This document shows, piece by piece, positions 34,201-42,999 of a DNA stretch of 64,000 nucleotides. Below the pieces are notes generated by a model that saw only the letters and a program-made list of their open reading frames with translations, did no database searches and had not been told where the DNA came from. The stretch covers positions 524,705-588,704 of the forward strand of contig DASRRH010000026.1 of the NCBI GenBank assembly GCA_035695825.1, written 5' to 3'. Source of the stretch: JAKEFM01 sp035695825 (GTDB taxonomy: Bacteria > Planctomycetota > UBA1135 > JAKEFM01). Position 1 is the first letter of the stretch. Each line of letters starts with the position of its first letter. The translations under genes and the position numbers were made by a program.

Positions 34201-35262
34201 ATGGCCGCGGAACGCATCCGGGTCGGCGCGGGCTCCTTGCCGGGCGAAACGATCGATCGCCTGGCCCACGCGCTGCGGGAGGGAGGGCTCCTCGCCCTGC
34301 CGACGGAGACGGTCTACGGAATCGGCGCGAGGGCGGACGACGAGGGGGCCCTGCGCCGCCTCCGCGAGGTCAAGCGCTCCCCGGCGGAGCGCTCCTTCAC
34401 CGTCCACCTCCCCGACGCCTCGTGGGTCGAGCGCCACGCTCGCCCTCCCCTCCGGCCTGCCCGACGCCTGATCGACCGCTACTGGCCCGGCCCGATCACG
34501 CTGATTCTCCCTTCCGAGGACGGCGGGTGGGTGGGGCTTCGGCTCCCGGCGAGGGAGGTGACGCGGGAGGTCCTCCGGCGGACGGGATCCCCCGTCGTCC
34601 TCTCGAGCGCGAACCGGGCCGGAGAGGCTCCGGCGGTCGACGCGGAGGAGGTCGAGAGGTGCTTCGGAGACGATCTCGACGCGATCGTCGACGGGGGCCG
34701 CTGCGAGCTCGGCCAGGCCTCGACGGTCGCGCGCATCGGCCCCGGGACCTTCGAGGTCCTGCGGGAGGGGATCCTCACGGCGGAGGAGGTGCGCCGCGCC
34801 GCGGGGCGTCGGATCATCTTCGTCTGCACCGGGAACACCTGCCGCAGCCCGATGGCGGAGGGGCTGCTGCGGCGGACGCTGGCGAAGAGCCTCGGCACGG
34901 ACGACGCGGGGATCGAGCGCTTCGGCTACCGGGTCGACTCCGCGGGGCTCGTCGCCTGGGGCGGGGCGCCCCCGAGCTCCCACGCCGTCGACGTGATGCA
35001 GGAGGAGGGGATCGACATCTCGGGCCACCGGACCCACGCGCTCACGGCCGCGATGGTGCGGGATTGCGACCTCCTCCTCGCGATGAGCCGCTCCCACCTC
35101 GCGCTCGTCCGCGACCTCGCCCCCGACTGCGAGCACAAGGCGCGCCTCCTCGACCCCGCGGGAGCGGACACGCCCGATCCCTTCGGGGGGAGCCGCGACG
35201 ACTACCGCTGCTGCCGGGAGGCGCTGCGGCGGGGGATCGAGGCGGTCGCCCCCGACCTCTAG
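34201..35262 (+). CDS. Fusion of Sua5/YrdC threonylcarbamoyl-AMP synthase with low-molecular-weight protein phosphatase
   Basis: The 353-residue protein joins two enzymes. Residues about 10-200 form a Sua5/YciO/YrdC domain (LLALPTETVYGIGARA, KRSPAERSFTVHL, WPGPITLIL, SPVVLSSANRAGEAP, GQASTVARI). This domain makes threonylcarbamoyl-adenylate for the t6A tRNA modification. Residues about 203-353 form a low-molecular-weight phosphatase with the CX5R loop VCTGNTCRSPMAEG (Cys209, Arg215) and the acid motif DTPDPFGG (Asp about 326). Fusions of this order occur in several bacteria and the phosphatase half resembles YwlE-type arginine phosphatases; the functional link is unknown. No ribosome site precedes the ATG. 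Its stop shares a CTAG with the convergent PTS gene. Confidence 0.9.
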   Translation: MAAERIRVGAGSLPGETIDRLAHALREGGLLALPTETVYGIGARADDEGALRRLREVKRSPAERSFTVHLPDASWVERHARPPLRPARRLIDRYWPGPITLILPSEDGGWVGLRLPAREVTREVLRRTGSPVVLSSANRAGEAPAVDAEEVERCFGDDLDAIVDGGRCELGQASTVARIGPGTFEVLREGILTAEEVRRAAGRRIIFVCTGNTCRSPMAEGLLRRTLAKSLGTDDAGIERFGYRVDSAGLVAWGGAPPSSHAVDVMQEEGIDISGHRTHALTAAMVRDCDLLLAMSRSHLALVRDLAPDCEHKARLLDPAGADTPDPFGGSRDDYRCCREALRRGIEAVAPDL

Positions 35263-35738
35263 GAAGCGCCCCCCTCCTTCGCCTCCTCCGCGCGGAGGGC
35301 GACGAGCACCTCCTCGGGCGTCTGCGCGCTGAGGAGCCGGGCCCGCAGCTCGTCCCGCGAGAGGAGGCGCGCGACCTCGGCGAGGGTCCGGATGTGGAGG
35401 AGCTTCTCCCGGCGTGGGATCACGAGGAGGGCGACGATCGTCGCGGGGCGCCCGTCGATCGATTCGAACCCGACGCCCCGCGGGAGGATCGCGAGGGCGG
35501 CGACGGGCCGGTCGATCGCGTCGACGGCGGCGTGCGGGATGGCGACCCCCCGCTCCATCCCGGTCGACATCGACCTCTCCCGCATCAGGAGCGCCTCGTG
35601 GACGGCCTCCTGCGCCCCTGCCGCGAAGGCCCCGACCTCCGCCAGCCGCTCGACGAGCCGACGGATCGCCTCCCACTTGTCCTTCGGATTGAACCCGACG
35701 AGCACCGCGTCGGCCCGCAGGACTCGGGAGAGGGTCAT
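35259..35738 (-). CDS. ptsN: PTS EIIA domain protein (PtsN/EIIA-Ntr-like)
   Basis: The 159-residue protein is a single fructose/mannitol-type EIIA domain. The phosphorylated histidine is His69 in RGVAIPHAAVDAI. Other landmarks are KWEAIRRLVERLAEVG at the N-terminus, ALLMRERSMSTGM before the active site, and LLVIPRREKLLHIRTLAEVARLLS in the second half. PtsN-type proteins are regulatory phosphocarriers rather than sugar transporters; no EIIB/EIIC or HPr is present in the window. The ATG at 35738 lacks a ribosome site but has a plausible promoter about 45 nt upstream. It converges on the Sua5-phosphatase gene with a 4-nt overlap. Confidence 0.88.
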   Translation of the reverse strand: MTLSRVLRADAVLVGFNPKDKWEAIRRLVERLAEVGAFAAGAQEAVHEALLMRERSMSTGMERGVAIPHAAVDAIDRPVAALAILPRGVGFESIDGRPATIVALLVIPRREKLLHIRTLAEVARLLSRDELRARLLSAQTPEEVLVALRAEEAKEGGAS

Positions 35739-35780
35739 GAGGGGGCAGGTGGGGCAGGACGCCCGGGCGACGGGCGGCGC

Positions 35781-35809
35781 ATGATAGCGAGGAGGGGCCG
35801 GCTCGACAG
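35781..35809 (-). promoter_or_regulatory. Candidate promoter (CTGTCG-17-TATCAT) for the PTS EIIA gene
   Basis: On the minus strand TATCAT (35786-35781) is a good -10 box, 17 nt from a weak -35 CTGTCG. The start codon lies about 42 nt downstream. Confidence 0.35.
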
Positions 35810-35882
35810 GCGGGGCAAGGGGAGCCGTCGCGGGAAGATCCGGGCGCCTTCGAGCGTCGAAGGGCCGCCTCCTTTCCCAGGT

Positions 35883-35911
35883 TTGCGACGGATGTACCCC
35901 CTCCCTAGGAT
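35883..35911 (+). promoter_or_regulatory. Sigma70-like promoter (TTGCGA-17-TAGGAT) for the type II secretion cluster
   Basis: TTGCGA (35883-35888) and TAGGAT (35906-35911) are separated by exactly 17 nt. Transcription would start about 57 nt before the gspD TTG and could read through gspD to gspJ. Confidence 0.55.
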
Positions 35912-35974
35912 GAGCCCCGCGGCGCCGCGCGGCGCCCGCTCCCCGCGCCCCGCCCCCGTCCGGAGAGGGAGACC

Positions 35975-38347
35975 TTGAATCCGACGATCCCGCGTCGCGC
36001 CCGCGCCGCCCTAGCCCTCGCCTTCCTCCTCGCGCCTCGCGCCGGAGGGGCCCTCCAGGACCAGCCTCCGCAGGAGCCCCCGGCCGGCCAGCCGGGACAG
36101 CCCCCCGTCCTCCCCGCCCCCCCGAGGACCGTCCTGCGGACGGAGCAGGAGCCGATCACCGAGGGAAAGGATTTCTACATCATCAACTTCGACGCGAGCC
36201 CCGACGGCGTCACCCTCGAGCAGTTCATCCAGATCTGCCAGAGGACGACCCAGCTCAACTTCACCTGGAGGCAGGACGCCGAGCAGCTCCTCAAGGGGAC
36301 GAAGGTCAAGCTGATCGGGACGAAGAAGATCCCGAAGAACCCGGACCGCTTCTACGCCTTCTTCCAGACGATGCTCAAGATCAACGACTTCGTCTGCCTC
36401 GAGGTGGGCAAGCCCCCGCTCCAGGTGATCCTCCTCGTCAGCCTCCGCGGGACGGACCGCAACATCCTCAAGCAGAGCGCGACCTACATCCTCCCCGACG
36501 AGATCGAGCGCTACGCCGACAAGCCCGGCGCCCTCGTCACCGCCCTCGTCCCCCTCCAGCACCTCGACGCGACGCGCGCCGCGCAGAACCTCCGTCCCTT
36601 CTTCACCGACCCCAACCTCGAGAACGTCACGACGATCGGGAACTCGAACTCCCTCCTCCTCACGGCCTTCGGCCCCACCGTGGCGGCCCTCGCCCGCCTC
36701 CTCGAGCTGATCGACGTCCCCGCGGTCGAGCCGGAGCCTGCCTTCGACATCGTCCCCCTCGAGAACGCCTCGGCGAGCGAGATCGAGCCGATCCTCCGGG
36801 AGCTCCTCGAGCGGCGGCGGACGGGGGGGGGCGTCGTCGTCCGGGGGGAGGGGGCGACCGCCCCTCTCACGAGCGGAGGGAGTCAGGAGGAGGTGAAGGT
36901 CCTGACGGACCCCCGGACGAACTCCCTCCTCGTGCTGGCGCCCGCCGACCGCATGCCCGCCGTGAAGGAGATGATCGCGCGGCTCGACTCGCCTCCCGCC
37001 GCGATGCGCGAGTCGAACTACCGGGTCTATTTCCTGAAGAACACGGACGCGGAGGAGCTCGAGACGAAGCTCAAGCAGTTCCTCCAGGACACGCAGTCCG
37101 CGGTCCAGCAGCAGCAGTCGGCGGCCGGGCGGGCGGGGGGCGGGGCCCCCGCCGTCGGCCAGCAGGCGACGGAGCAGCGCCCGGTCATCGTCGCGGAGAA
37201 GATCTCGAACTCGCTCCTCGTCTCCGCGAGCCCGACGCGCTGGGAGGAGCTGAAGCGCCTGATCGACCGGCTCGACCGCCGCCAGGCGCAGGTGCTGATC
37301 GAGACCGCCTTCGTCGAGCTGAGCGAGGACGACGCCGTCAACCTCGGCGTCGAGCTCGGGAGCGCCGAGGTGCCGGGGCCGAACGAGCGCAAGCCCTTCG
37401 GGTTCACCTCCTTCGGGCTCTCGACCCTCGAGGACCTCGACGGGGACGGCCTCCCCGACTTCCGCACGATCCCGAGCGGGGGGGCGACCCTCCCGGGGAT
37501 CACGGCGGGGATCCTCGACGGGAAGAACTTCGCGATCCCGGTCCTCCTGAACGCGCTCCGGACGCGCACGGAGTCCCACGTCCTCTCGATCCCCTCCGTG
37601 ATGGTGAACAACAACGAGTCGGCGAAGGTCGCCTCGAACGATGAGATCCCGGTCGCCCAGGTGAACCAGGCCGCCGGCGTGGGGCAGTCGAGCGGGTTCG
37701 GGGGGTTCCAGTCGGCGGGGATCACCCTCGAGATCTCCCCCTCGATCAGCCTCGCGAACTACCTGCGCCTGAACGTCCACCTCGTCGTCTCCCGGTTCCA
37801 GGGCTCATCGGCGAACGCGAACCTCCCGCCGCCGCGGACGACCCGCGAGGTCCAGACCTCCGTCTACCTCCCGAGCGGCTCGACGATGGTCGTCGGGGGG
37901 ATCATCGTCGACTCCGACGACCGCTCGAAGAGCGCGATCCCGATCCTCGGGGACATCCCGATCCTCGGCTACCTCTTCTCCTCGAGGAGCGACTCGAACT
38001 CGAAGCGCACCCTCTACTTCTTCGTCACGCCGACGATCCTGCGGGACGAGGACTTCGCCGACCTCGCCGACATCTCCTACCGCAGGAAGATCGACGCCTT
38101 CGAGACCGTCGGGGAGCAGAAGGTGATGCGGATCGACCCGAATTTCCGCCCGCCCGGGCCGGCGGAGGAAGGGGGAGGGGGCGCGGGCTTCGACGCGGGG
38201 GCCTTCGACATCCCCCTCTACCGATCGCGGCCGGCGGGGGAGGCTCCGCGCGAGGAGGCCGCGCCCCCCCCCGCGTCCCGCCCCTCGGGCGAGGCCCCTC
38301 CGGCCCCGGAGGGGGCCGAGCCTGCCCCCCGCGCCCCGGGAAGGTGA
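35975..38347 (+). CDS. gspD: Type II secretion system secretin GspD
   Basis: The 790-residue outer-membrane secretin starts at a TTG with AGGGAG just upstream and has a signal peptide (RRARAALALAFLLAPRAGGAL). An N0-like domain (about 60-140) and three N-type repeats follow, with the recognisable motifs VPLQHLDATRAAQNLRPFF, TIGNSNSLLLT, FDIVPLENASASEIEPIL, VLTDPRTNSLLVLAP and VYFLKNTDAEELETKL. The C-terminal secretin domain has VLIETAFVELSEDD, SIPSVMVNNNESAKV and SGSTMVVGGIIVDSDD, then IPILGDIPILGYLF. A Pro/Ala-rich tail of about 75 residues ends the protein and could host a pilotin contact. It is the first gene of the cluster; a hairpin region separates it from gspE. Confidence 0.93.
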   Translation: MNPTIPRRARAALALAFLLAPRAGGALQDQPPQEPPAGQPGQPPVLPAPPRTVLRTEQEPITEGKDFYIINFDASPDGVTLEQFIQICQRTTQLNFTWRQDAEQLLKGTKVKLIGTKKIPKNPDRFYAFFQTMLKINDFVCLEVGKPPLQVILLVSLRGTDRNILKQSATYILPDEIERYADKPGALVTALVPLQHLDATRAAQNLRPFFTDPNLENVTTIGNSNSLLLTAFGPTVAALARLLELIDVPAVEPEPAFDIVPLENASASEIEPILRELLERRRTGGGVVVRGEGATAPLTSGGSQEEVKVLTDPRTNSLLVLAPADRMPAVKEMIARLDSPPAAMRESNYRVYFLKNTDAEELETKLKQFLQDTQSAVQQQQSAAGRAGGGAPAVGQQATEQRPVIVAEKISNSLLVSASPTRWEELKRLIDRLDRRQAQVLIETAFVELSEDDAVNLGVELGSAEVPGPNERKPFGFTSFGLSTLEDLDGDGLPDFRTIPSGGATLPGITAGILDGKNFAIPVLLNALRTRTESHVLSIPSVMVNNNESAKVASNDEIPVAQVNQAAGVGQSSGFGGFQSAGITLEISPSISLANYLRLNVHLVVSRFQGSSANANLPPPRTTREVQTSVYLPSGSTMVVGGIIVDSDDRSKSAIPILGDIPILGYLFSSRSDSNSKRTLYFFVTPTILRDEDFADLADISYRRKIDAFETVGEQKVMRIDPNFRPPGPAEEGGGGAGFDAGAFDIPLYRSRPAGEAPREEAAPPPASRPSGEAPPAPEGAEPAPRAPGR

Positions 38348-38379
38348 CGGAGGGGGTTTGCGGGCTTAAGTAAGGAGTG

Positions 38380-38421
38380 CCGGAGGCCGACCTCCGGGCC
38401 TGCGGGGCCCGGGGCCTCCGG
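38380..38421 (+). promoter_or_regulatory. gspE: Alternative hairpins in the gspD-gspE junction
   Basis: Segment CCGGAGGCC (38380-38388) can pair in two ways. One is a tight 7-bp hairpin with CCTCCGG at 38391-38397 (loop CCGA). The other is a 9-bp helix with GGCCTCCGG at 38413-38421, whose last GG belongs to the gspE ribosome site. The two are mutually exclusive, as in attenuators or translation switches. The stretch lies between the gspD stop and the gspE start and contains no other gene. Confidence 0.45.
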
Positions 38422-38434
38422 AGAGAGGACCGAC

Positions 38435-40144
38435 CTGAGAGACCGCATCACCGCGCTCCTCCGAGAAGAGGGGAAGCTCGACGAGGGGACGATCTCCGAC
38501 TGCCTCAAGGCGGAGGCGGAGAGCGGCCAGTCCCTCGATCGCGTCCTCCTCTCGAAGAACCTCCTCCCGGAGGAGGCGGTCCTGCGGATCCTCGCCCGCG
38601 GGCTCGACCTCGACTACCTCCCCTCCCTCGAGGGGCGGACGGTCCCCACCGACTTCGTCGCCCGGGTCCCCGCCCCCTTCGCCCGCAACTACGGGCTCGT
38701 CGCCGTCGAGCTCTCCGACGGGCTCGCGCGCGTCGCGACCTCGACCCCCCTCGAGGTCCATCCGATGGACGACCTCGCGGCGATGCTCGGGGCCTCCGTC
38801 GAGCCGGTGCTGGCTCCCCGCTCGGAGATCTCGAACCTGATCAACCGGGCGTACCGCCACAAGGCCGACGGCGTGGAGGAGGCGCTCTCCGACGTCGAGG
38901 ACGAGGACCTCGCCCACCTCACGGCCGAGCTCGAGGAGAGCGAGGACGTCCTCGACGTCGCGAACAAGGCCCCGATCATCAAGCTCGTCAACTCCCTGAT
39001 CTTCCAGGCCCTGAAGCTCCGCGCCTCGGACATCCACCTCCAGCCCTACCCCGACCGCCTCCAGATCCGTTTCCGGATCGACGGGATCCTCTACGACATG
39101 GAGACGGTCCCGAAGCGCGCGCAGGAGGCGGTCCTCTCGCGCGTCAAGGTCATGGGGAAGATGGACATCGCCGAACGGCGCCTCCCCCAGGACGGCCGCG
39201 CGAGCGTGAAGATCGGGGACGGCGAGGTCGACGTCCGCCTCTCCTCGATCCCCTCCTCCGACGGGGAGCGGGTCGTCATGCGGCTCCTCGACAAGAGCGC
39301 GAAGATCTACACCCTCGAGGAGATCGGGCTCGACGCGCGCGCGCGGAAGGTCCTCGAGCACTACGTCGACTACTCCCACGGGATCATCCTCGTCACGGGT
39401 CCGACCGGCTCGGGGAAGACGACGACCCTCTACGCCGTCCTCCAGAGGCTGAACTCGAAGGAGCTGAACATCCTCACGATCGAGGACCCGATCGAGTACC
39501 ACCTCCCCGGCGTCTCCCAGGTCCAGGTCTCGACGAAGAAGGGGCTCACCTTCGCGGCGGGGCTGCGCGCGTTCCTGCGCCAGGACCCCGACGTCATGAT
39601 GGTCGGGGAGATCCGCGACCTCGAGACCGCCGAGATCGCGATCCGGGCCGCGCTCACGGGCCACCTCGTCTTCTCGACGGTCCACACGAACGACGCCTCG
39701 AGCACGGTGACGCGGCTGGTCGACATCGGCGTCGAGCCCTACCTCGTCTCCTCCTCCCTCCTCCTCGTCGTCGCGCAGCGGCTCGTCCGCCTGATCTGCA
39801 AGAACTGCCGGGAGTTCGTCCCCCCCGACGCGGAGATGAAGGAGAAGCTCCGGGCCCTCGGGATCGACCCGGGGAAGCTCGCCGACGGGAAGGTCGCCCT
39901 CGGGCGCGGGTGCGCGGACTGCTTCCATTCGGGCTTCTCCGGCCGGACGGCGATCTACGAGCTCCTCCCGACCGAAGACGGGCTTCGGACCCAGATCATG
40001 CAGCGGGTCGGGGCGACCGAGATCAAGAAGAGCGCGATCGACCGCGGCCTCGTGACGCTGCGCATGGACGGAGCCTCCAAGGTCGTCTCGGGGCAGACGA
40101 GCCCCGACGAGGTGCTGCGGGTGACCCAGCTCGACGTCTTCTAG
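38435..40144 (+). CDS. gspE: Type II secretion ATPase GspE with apparent CTG start codon
   Basis: From a CTG at 38435 the protein has 569 residues, a normal GspE length. Between the gspD stop and an ATG at 38765 this frame holds no ATG, GTG or TTG. Yet it encodes the expected GspE N-terminal domain (DRITALLREEGKLDEGTIS, SLDRVLLSKNLLPEEAVL, VPAPFARNYGLVAVEL). GGAGAGAGG lies 6 nt before the CTG, which supports it as the start. The ATPase core has Walker A GPTGSGKTT (about 322-330), Asp box, Walker B VMMVGEIRDLETAEI, His box STVHTNDA and a zinc four-Cys module (CKNC ... CADC). It powers pseudopilus assembly from the cytoplasmic side. A start at 38765 would remove 110 conserved residues. Confidence 0.9.
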   Translation: MRDRITALLREEGKLDEGTISDCLKAEAESGQSLDRVLLSKNLLPEEAVLRILARGLDLDYLPSLEGRTVPTDFVARVPAPFARNYGLVAVELSDGLARVATSTPLEVHPMDDLAAMLGASVEPVLAPRSEISNLINRAYRHKADGVEEALSDVEDEDLAHLTAELEESEDVLDVANKAPIIKLVNSLIFQALKLRASDIHLQPYPDRLQIRFRIDGILYDMETVPKRAQEAVLSRVKVMGKMDIAERRLPQDGRASVKIGDGEVDVRLSSIPSSDGERVVMRLLDKSAKIYTLEEIGLDARARKVLEHYVDYSHGIILVTGPTGSGKTTTLYAVLQRLNSKELNILTIEDPIEYHLPGVSQVQVSTKKGLTFAAGLRAFLRQDPDVMMVGEIRDLETAEIAIRAALTGHLVFSTVHTNDASSTVTRLVDIGVEPYLVSSSLLLVVAQRLVRLICKNCREFVPPDAEMKEKLRALGIDPGKLADGKVALGRGCADCFHSGFSGRTAIYELLPTEDGLRTQIMQRVGATEIKKSAIDRGLVTLRMDGASKVVSGQTSPDEVLRVTQLDVF

Positions 40145-40167
40145 GGGGACCGGGGAGGACGCCCACG

Positions 40168-41403
40168 GTGCCGGTCTACGAGTACGAGGCCTTCACCCCC
40201 TCCGGGGAGAAGCGGGTCGGGATCCTCGACGCGGACACCCCGCGCGACGCCCGCTTCAAGCTGCGGCGCGACAACGTCCACGTCGTGGGGCTCCGCCCCG
40301 TCGAGAAGGAGCGCCGCAGGCGCCTGCGGCTTCGCCTCGGGGGGGGGCGCGGCCTCGTCCAGTCGCGCCGGACCCTCGAGGAGACGGCGACCGTCACGCG
40401 CCAGCTCGCGACCCTCCTCGCGGCCGGGATCCCCCTGACGGAGACGCTCCGCGCCGTGATCGAGCAGGCCTCGAGCCGCCGCCTCGAGGCGACCTTCCGG
40501 GACCTCCGGGAGAAGGTCACGCAGGGCTCGATGTTCGCCGACGCTCTCGCCCTCCACCCCGACTACTTCTCCGAGCTCTACGTGAACATGGTCCGCGCGG
40601 GGGAGGCGTCGGGGAACATCGACATCGTCCTCTCCCGCCTCTCCGACTTCATCGCCAGCCAGCGCCGCCTCCGAGAGAAGGTCTCCGCCGCCCTCACCTA
40701 TCCGGTCGTGATGCTGATCATCGGGACCCTCGTCGTCACGGTCCTCATGACCTTCGTCGTCCCGCAGATCACGAAGATGATCGCGTCGGCGGGGCAGGTC
40801 CTTCCGCTTCCGACGAAGGCTCTGATCCTCGTCTCGGAGTTCCTCTACCGGTTCTGGTGGGTGCTCGCCCTGGCGGTCGCGGCCGTCTCCTGGTCGGTGA
40901 ACGCGGTCTACCGCACGGAGAAGGGGCGGCTCGCGATCGACACCTTCCTCCTGCGGATCCCCGTCGTCGGGGAGCTGCTGCGCAAGCAGGCGGTCGCCCG
41001 CTTCACGACGACCTTCTCGACGCTGCTCAAGAGCGGGATCCCCGTCACCCGCTGCCTCGAGATCGCGCCGAGCATCCTGAACAACCGCGTCCTCTCGAAC
41101 GTGCTCGCGGAGGTCCGCGAGCGGATCGTCGAGGGGGCGGACATCGCGACCCCGCTCAAGCGCTCGGGGGCCTTCCCCCCCCTCGTCGGCTACATGATCG
41201 CGGTCGGCGAGCAGTCGGGGCAGCTCGAGCAGATGCTCGACAAGGTCGCCGCCGCCTACGACGAGGAGATCGACGTCGCGACGCAGAAGCTCACCTCGCT
41301 GATCGAGCCGATCCTGATCGTCCTCCTCGCCGTGATCGTCGGCTTCATCGTCCTCTCGATCATCTGGCCGATCCTCCAGATCGGCAAAGTCGCAGGAGTC
41401 TGA
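40168..41403 (+). CDS. gspF: Type II secretion inner-membrane platform protein GspF
   Basis: The 411-residue protein starts at a GTG with GGGGAGG 9 nt upstream. Residues 1-70 are the N-terminal domain (VYEYEAFTPSGEKRVGILDA). Two T2SSF domains follow (TRQLATLLAAGIPLTETL and FTTTFSTLLKSGIPVTRCLE), each with a hydrophobic hairpin (MLIIGTLVVTVLMTFVVPQI and IEPILIVLLAVIVGFIVL). ALHPDYFSELYVNMVRAGEASG is the family signature between them. It anchors the ATPase and pseudopilus machinery in the inner membrane. It follows gspE by 23 nt and precedes gspG by 4 nt. Confidence 0.94.
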   Translation: MPVYEYEAFTPSGEKRVGILDADTPRDARFKLRRDNVHVVGLRPVEKERRRRLRLRLGGGRGLVQSRRTLEETATVTRQLATLLAAGIPLTETLRAVIEQASSRRLEATFRDLREKVTQGSMFADALALHPDYFSELYVNMVRAGEASGNIDIVLSRLSDFIASQRRLREKVSAALTYPVVMLIIGTLVVTVLMTFVVPQITKMIASAGQVLPLPTKALILVSEFLYRFWWVLALAVAAVSWSVNAVYRTEKGRLAIDTFLLRIPVVGELLRKQAVARFTTTFSTLLKSGIPVTRCLEIAPSILNNRVLSNVLAEVRERIVEGADIATPLKRSGAFPPLVGYMIAVGEQSGQLEQMLDKVAAAYDEEIDVATQKLTSLIEPILIVLLAVIVGFIVLSIIWPILQIGKVAGV

Positions 41404-41407
41404 TGCC

Positions 41408-41854
41408 ATGCGTACCCGCGTTTCTCGCAGCGCCCGCCGGGGCTTCACGCTCGCCGAGCTGATGGTCGTCGTCGTGATCCTCGGCCTCCTCGCGACCCTC
41501 GTCGTCAAGAACGTGATCCCCGCGCTCTTCAAGGCGAAGGTGCAGATCGCGAAGACGGAGATCATGAACATCGGCCAGGCGATCGAGCAGTACATGATCA
41601 ACAACGGCAGCCTGCCGGAGAGCCTCGAGCCCCTCGTCACGCCCGACCAGAACGGGGTCACCTACTTGAAGGACATGACGGCGACGCCGAACGACCCCTG
41701 GGGCTTCCCCTACGTCTACGAGAAGGACCCGAACGGACGCACCTTCGAGGTGAAGTCCTACGGCAAGGACGGCGAGCCGGGGGGGGAAGAGGACAACGCC
41801 GACATCTCGAACAAGACGATCGCGAACGAGCGCACCGGGGAGAGGGCGCGGTAG
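41408..41854 (+). CDS. gspG: Major pseudopilin GspG
   Basis: The 148-residue pseudopilin has the prepilin cleavage site RRG/FTLAELMVVVVIL with Glu at position +5 of the mature form and a hydrophobic N-terminal helix. The C-terminal domain keeps the GspG pattern QAIEQYMINNGSLPESLEPL, then NDPWGFPYVYE and SYGKDGEPGGEEDNADI, the calcium-binding region. The ATG at 41408 follows AGGAG by 9 nt. A prepilin peptidase (GspO/PilD) is not in the window and must be supplied elsewhere. Confidence 0.93.
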   Translation: MRTRVSRSARRGFTLAELMVVVVILGLLATLVVKNVIPALFKAKVQIAKTEIMNIGQAIEQYMINNGSLPESLEPLVTPDQNGVTYLKDMTATPNDPWGFPYVYEKDPNGRTFEVKSYGKDGEPGGEEDNADISNKTIANERTGERAR

Positions 41855-41867
41855 GCGAGAGGGCCCC

Positions 41868-42428
41868 GTGGCGGCTCCCTCGAAGCGGTCCGGCGAGCGG
41901 GGGCTCACGCTGATCGAGCTCTCGGCGGTGATCGTCATCCTCGCCCTCGTCGTCACCGTCGCGACGGCCTACCTCGACGAGACCCTCCCGGCGAGCCGCC
42001 TCGAGTCCGCCGCCCGCTCCCTCGCCTCCGAGATCGACTCCCTCCGGACCTTCTCGGTGGCCCAGGGGCAGTCCTACCGGATCGAGTTCGACGTCGGAGG
42101 CGCCCGCTACCGGACCGTGAGCCCCTTCCGCGCGGACGGCCGGGTCGCCGAGACCGAGGAGGACCGCGTCGCGTTCGCCTGGAAGGACCTCCCGCAGGGG
42201 GTCGCGCTCGAGGACGTCGTCCTCGGGGCCGGCGAGCGCGTCGTCGAGGGGATCGTCGCGGTCGACTTCTCCCCGCTCGGCTCCTCGGTGGAGCACCGGG
42301 TGCACCTGAAGCGCCTCCACCCGGAGCGGAGGTTCACGATCGCGGTCGCGGGCCTGACGGGGCAGGTCCGCTTCGTCGAGGGGTACGAGGAGCGCGCCGA
42401 GGTGACCGGGGATGACTTCCCGAAGTAG
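41868..42428 (+). CDS. gspH: Minor pseudopilin GspH-like
   Basis: The 186-residue protein has a prepilin site ERG/LTLIELSAVIVILALVV (Leu replaces Phe at +1, Glu at +5). A soluble domain with SRLESAARSLASEIDSLRTFSVAQGQSYRIEFD is typical of GspH/FimT N-terminal regions. It starts at a GTG 13 nt after gspG and overlaps gspI by 17 nt. It probably sits at the pseudopilus tip with GspI and GspJ. Assignment to GspH rests on gene order and this motif. Confidence 0.8.
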   Translation: MAAPSKRSGERGLTLIELSAVIVILALVVTVATAYLDETLPASRLESAARSLASEIDSLRTFSVAQGQSYRIEFDVGGARYRTVSPFRADGRVAETEEDRVAFAWKDLPQGVALEDVVLGAGERVVEGIVAVDFSPLGSSVEHRVHLKRLHPERRFTIAVAGLTGQVRFVEGYEERAEVTGDDFPK

Positions 42429-42999
42429 GCCTTCGCGGGGGTTCACGCTGGTCGAGGTGCTCCTCGCGGTCGCGATCCTCGCCTTCGGGCTCGTCTCCGT
42501 CATGGTCGCGCGAGCCCGGGCGGTCGAGACGGCCTACGTCGCGCGGAACCTGAAGGTCGCGCGTCTCCTCTCGGAAGGGCTCCTCGGGGAGATCGAGGCG
42601 GGGCTCCACGAGGACCTCCTCGACGGGGCGAGCGGGGACTTCGCGGAGGCGAAGCACCCCGAGTTCGAGTGGCGCATCTTCGTCGGCACGGACTCCGTGA
42701 CGGAGGCCCACGAGGCGAAGGACGACGAGAGCCTGGCGGGCTTCTACGCCGAGAAGGAGGCGCGCCGCCTCCAGGCCGAGTCCTCCGGGGAAGAGCCCCC
42801 CGCGGAGCCGACGACCCCCGTCGCCGTGCGCGTCACCTTCCCGACCCTCGGGGAGGAGCGGGGGATCTTCACGCTGGAGGCGCGGGTCGACACGAAGGCG
42901 ATCGACGGGACGACCGAGGAGGAGGCGGCGGCGCAGGGGGGGGCCGCCGCGCCCTCCGGAGGAGCCGGGGCCTCGAGCGGGCGCAAGGATAGTCGATGA
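42412..42999 (+). CDS. gspI: Minor pseudopilin GspI-like
   Basis: The 195-residue protein carries the prepilin motif SRG/FTLVEVLLAVAILAFGL close to its N-terminus, then the GspI-type continuation VMVARARAVETAYVARNLKVARLLSEG. The soluble part includes EFEWRIFVGTDS and a low-complexity Glu/Ala/Pro/Gly tail. The gene overlaps gspH by 17 nt at its start and gspJ by 4 nt (ATGA) at its end. Position in the cluster supports GspI; family identity beyond the N-terminus is moderate. Confidence 0.8.
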   Translation: MTSRSRPSRGFTLVEVLLAVAILAFGLVSVMVARARAVETAYVARNLKVARLLSEGLLGEIEAGLHEDLLDGASGDFAEAKHPEFEWRIFVGTDSVTEAHEAKDDESLAGFYAEKEARRLQAESSGEEPPAEPTTPVAVRVTFPTLGEERGIFTLEARVDTKAIDGTTEEEAAAQGGAAAPSGGAGASSGRKDSR

